From Medicago truncatula (Eukaryota; Streptophyta; Magnoliopsida; Fabales; Fabaceae), in contig NC_053043.1 of the NCBI RefSeq assembly GCF_003473485.1, forward strand, positions 13,216,001 to 13,280,000: a DNA stretch of 64,000 nucleotides. The letters are read 5' to 3'. Shown here one piece after another: positions 60,647-64,000 of this stretch. Both the position numbers and the translations under genes were made by a program. Under the pieces are notes generated by a model. That model did not search any database. It saw only the letters and a program-made list of their open reading frames with translations, and was not told where the DNA came from. How positions within the stretch are numbered: position 1 is the first letter of the stretch; the number at the start of each line of letters is the position of its first letter.

Positions 60647-61500
60647 GTTTCGTTAAACAACTAGGATGCAGAGTTGTTGGCCTCCCCCACTTGCAACACA
60701 TTTGACACTATTCACCTTCCTTCGGTTTTCATTTCCAGAATATAATATAATAATATATATCTTCACTTTTTAATCGTCTCAAGGATAAAGTTGACACATT
60801 TTTACAATCTCAATCTCCAAGAGAGAAATGCCTAACAACATTCTCATTCTAACAATATCTATCTCACCCTTTTATGTAAAATCAACGTAGATCTCACGTA
60901 GGTTTGGTTTCGATCCATAAGAAGGTGAGTGTTTTGAAGAGTGTTACAAAGACAGTATTGTTGCATGAAGTTGGTAATTTGCTTTATGCATACTAAATTG
61001 TAATAATTATATATTAAATTGTTGATATATTAAAATTGCAACTACTAATTCTTTCATGAATAATTGTTAATCATATTTATACCTTCAAAGAATGAGTATT
61101 ACAAAAATTAGAGGAAAAAAGTTGAGAGCACACTTTTAGAAAAATTAAATCCCTTAGGAGGGTTTTTCCCAAACATAACTAGACTAATGTAAATGACGCG
61201 AAAAGGGAGTTAAGTTCAGTGCATTCATAATTTAATAGGGATATACAAGATGATACTTTCTACGTATTACATCTGAAAATTTGTTAATACAATCCCACTG
61301 GCACTGCACATATTCCTATATCACTTACAGAGGGGGGGACAGATAAATAAAACCTATGTAGGGCAGATATTGGCGCCCTCTATCAAGGTGTTATTATAAC
61401 TTATAAAAACTACAAAATGACAACAGGATCAACCCCCCAAATCAGAATTCTCTAACAGCAACTATGAAAAATGAGCTGAAAGAGATAAAAAATGGTGACA
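60647..61500. other. Intergenic between OEP16-2 promoter and PP4R3 3' end
   Basis: No gene seen. The right part (61500-61797) is probably the 3' UTR of the PP4R3 gene. Confidence 0.5.
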
Positions 61501-61797
61501 AGGAAACAAAACGATAATTTATTGCTGGTGATGAATGTTACAGAAAAGCAACTATTACTATGTTCAAAGCTTGAAACAGCCAACCAAACATGGGATCAGA
61601 GCCAAGTTGCTCTATAATATCTTGCCGCCTCCCATTGGCACTGTATATCATCTGCAATGTCCTTCACATGTGCATATCAGAACCTAAACCCTTGTAGAAG
61701 GAATTTCTTGTTTCACAGGGCACAGCAACCACCTTGCCACCAGCAAATTCTTGGGATAAATATCACAATCTGCTTTTCTCTATATGTTTATAAAGTT

Positions 61798-63165
61798 TTA
61801 AGAACCTTTTACGGCCATCTCTGGCGAGGATTTGGGTGAAACCAGTGAATGTTCCTCGCCACCCAACTGTCCATTATCTGTAGTGCCATTCGATCCATCA
61901 GAGAAGTTCCTAGGTGTATCAGTTTCTTTCTCTACATGATTCTCTTCAGCTGTTGTGTTACTATTTTCAGAGCAGCTCCTAGAAACTTTTATCTCTTTTT
62001 CTTGATTGTCTTCAGTTGAGCTCATCCTCCCGTCAATTGTCTGATCACCAGTATGATCGTTCATAGCAGTCTTCTTACCAGGTAATACAGCCTGGCTCAA
62101 AGTTGAACACAAGGCAGAAAAAACTGTGTCTTTTGATTTTAAACTTTTAGACATCTTCTGCTTATGTACAACATCCGTCATCTTATCCTTCAAAGGCAAC
62201 TTTCGTTTCGTTCCGAGCAACTCCAATGCCCCTTCATCCTCTTCAGAAGCTTCTGGCTGCTTCCTTGGTGGTGGCTTGTAATCTTCATCATCCTCATCAT
62301 CATCATAGTCAACCAGTCCACCAGACCTCGGACTGAAAACCAAAAGAAACGCATTGCCTTACAAAAAATGATCTTGATAAAATTGGACTAGTAAGATGCA
62401 AAGTAAAGCAAGTATACCTTAAATTTGAATGGCTCGCCGCAGCTCCATTGGATAGCACATGCAGCGGCTTCTGCTGCTGCCCTTTCTGATGATGTGAAAT
62501 AGACGTAGAGGTTGAATCCTCATCATCACTGATTAACCACAGATGTTAAATAGACTCCATGCCAGAAGTATAAAGTTTCCGGTAACAGTTAACAAAAAAG
62601 ATATATACCTGTCCTCATTAAAGTAGTCTTCCTCTTCTTTTTCTAAAGCACGCTCCTCAATTCGTCTTCGAAGATCATTCGTAACAGTACCTTTTGTCCC
62701 ATCATTATCCAAACACTGCAAGGAAGCATCTAATCTCAAAACTGCAAGCAAGCATTCATAATTGCACTGCATTTGACTTTGAGCAAGAAGTCAGTAGATA
62801 AAACAAAATGGAAAATACCTGCTCGTATTTTACTTTCAGTGAATGAATGGAAACCAAATTCTCAAATTTCACTAGCTGGTCCCAGAAAGAATCAACTATA
62901 TATGTTATCAATAATTTCATATTCTCCTGCATTATACAAGATTATCAGCACAAAATTGCTTTGAGGCAATTAATATCCAAAATGAATACAAACAATTTCC
63001 AAAAAAAAATTAGTATAAACAAAAGACCAATACCTTGCGAATAAACTCAAAAAGTTCAAGAACAGCAGAATTGAGCAGATTGTAGCGACTGCCATTAGCA
63101 ACGAAGACGTCTACAAGTGGTTTGAGAAGGTTGTTTCTGACAAAATGATTTATCAGGTGCTCATC
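61798..63165 (-). CDS. PP4R3: PP4 regulatory subunit 3 (SMEK/PSY2-like), 3' part, partial
   Basis: Scaffold that brings protein phosphatase 4 to its substrates in the nucleus. Visible exons: 63165-63034, 62926-62819, 62715-62609, 62528-62418 and 62332-61798. All are GT-AG and in frame, encoding the last 330 residues. Family text: LLKPLVDVFVANGSRYNLLN, SAVLELFEFIRKENMKLLIT, VDSFWDQLVKFENLVSIHSL, DLRRRIEERALEKEEEDYFN, and the acidic GLVDYDDDEDDEDYKPPP typical of the tail. The C-terminus is Ser/Glu-rich and likely disordered. The N-terminal EVH1-like domain and most of the helical repeats lie beyond the right edge. Confidence 0.95.
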
Positions 63166-64000
63166 CTGCAGAGAACCAATAATATAGAGCTTAAAACAAG
63201 ATAGTTTTGTTAAGTAAAAATGATTCAGCCAATTAACCTATAAACTTGCACCACAATAGTCTAGAGAAAAGTTTCCATAAAGCTGCCAACATAAGCAACT
63301 CAAACAGCACTAATCAAGTACGCTAAATTGTCCAAAAGTTATATTTTGGCCAACTGACACCTTCATCCCCTCATGAATTGAAAAATTTAAGCATGACTCG
63401 ATAACATAAGTTAACAGTTAACACGCATTTATACAGTTATCAAGATATAAAATGCTCTCAAACTGCCAAGATGCCATGGTCCTCATACGTAGTCTGCAAG
63501 TATTTACAGCATACATCTGATCATTAACTCCACTTCAACAAAGAAGAGCAAGGAGGCGAGCACCAAGATGACACAAGGTACAACTTAGTCACTGATAAGA
63601 TTTTGCAAGCGGAAAGAATCTAGAGCAGACAAGAACCTCTAAACAAGAACTTGGTTACATAGTTAATGAGAAGAAATTAACAGTTAGTTGTGACTTCTAA
63701 GCCAGTAGAGAATGAGTTACATGTTTCACCTGGTACAAACTTCTAATATTCCACCCAGATTAGATGAGGATGTGAAGAAAAATAAACTACAAATACACAG
63801 TAATCAGAGTTTGTTATACAATGTTAAGGGGAGGAGGAATGCCCTACTTTCACTCTAGACAGGGTAATAAGACCCTTATGAACCATATAATTGCAATTAC
63901 ATGCTCTGGGTGTTGAAATATATATACATATTGGGGCAGCGTGGAAATTTATGCTCTGGCAGTTGCCAAAGACAAAACTGAGATAATATCTACACAAACG
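63166..64000 (-). other. Intron of PP4R3 reaching the window edge
   Basis: No further exon of the phosphatase subunit is recognisable between the acceptor at 63166-63168 and the end of the window. Confidence 0.6.

Overview
The window looks like AT-rich nuclear DNA of a dicot plant, most likely a legume of the Medicago/Trifolium type. The evidence is spliced genes with GT-AG introns, plant-specific protein families, and many plant transposons (L1- and RTE-type LINEs, tRNA-derived SINEs, Stowaway, Mutator-type and hAT MITEs, Ty1-copia scraps). There is no bacterial operon, CRISPR array or organellar gene. All exon positions were worked out by hand and checked for reading frame.

Left part, 1-17.4 kb: a cluster of beta-1,3-glucanase (GH17, PR-2 type) genes. 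Two near-identical tandem copies lie on the minus strand (1432-3933 and 8137-9547). Between them is a relic copy that keeps only the promoter and a stump of exon 1 (6440-6960). A more diverged third gene is on the plus strand (14962-17313). All three genes have one phase-1 intron at the end of the signal peptide. Genes 2 and 3 carry a C-terminal extension like a vacuolar sorting propeptide; gene 1 has lost it. Dead LINE pieces and LTR-like insertions lie between the copies.

Middle part, 17.8-40.3 kb: a broken L1 LINE interrupted by a 1.3-kb GC-patterned insertion, then one large gene on the plus strand. Its 23 coding exons add up to exactly 5181 nt (1726 aa). It is the plant BRWD/PHIP-like protein (N-terminal helical domain, WD40 propeller, CryptoTudor-like region, degenerate bromodomain). 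Its leader intron region is long and full of repeats.

Right part, 40.3-64 kb: a clean L1-type LINE insertion with an intact RNase H domain and a 16-bp target-site duplication (42.6-43.4 kb); the RNA polymerase II subunit RPB9 gene on the minus strand (43703-46185); a 12-kb transposon-rich stretch that holds a striking inverted pair of matching 45-codon ORFs (54.7-55.5 kb); a minus-strand OEP16-2-like outer-envelope gene (58385-60484); and the 3' half of a PP4R3/SMEK phosphatase-4 regulatory subunit gene (61798-63165, continuing past the right edge). Apart from the glucanase duplicates, the genes are unrelated neighbours, as is normal in plant chromosomes.
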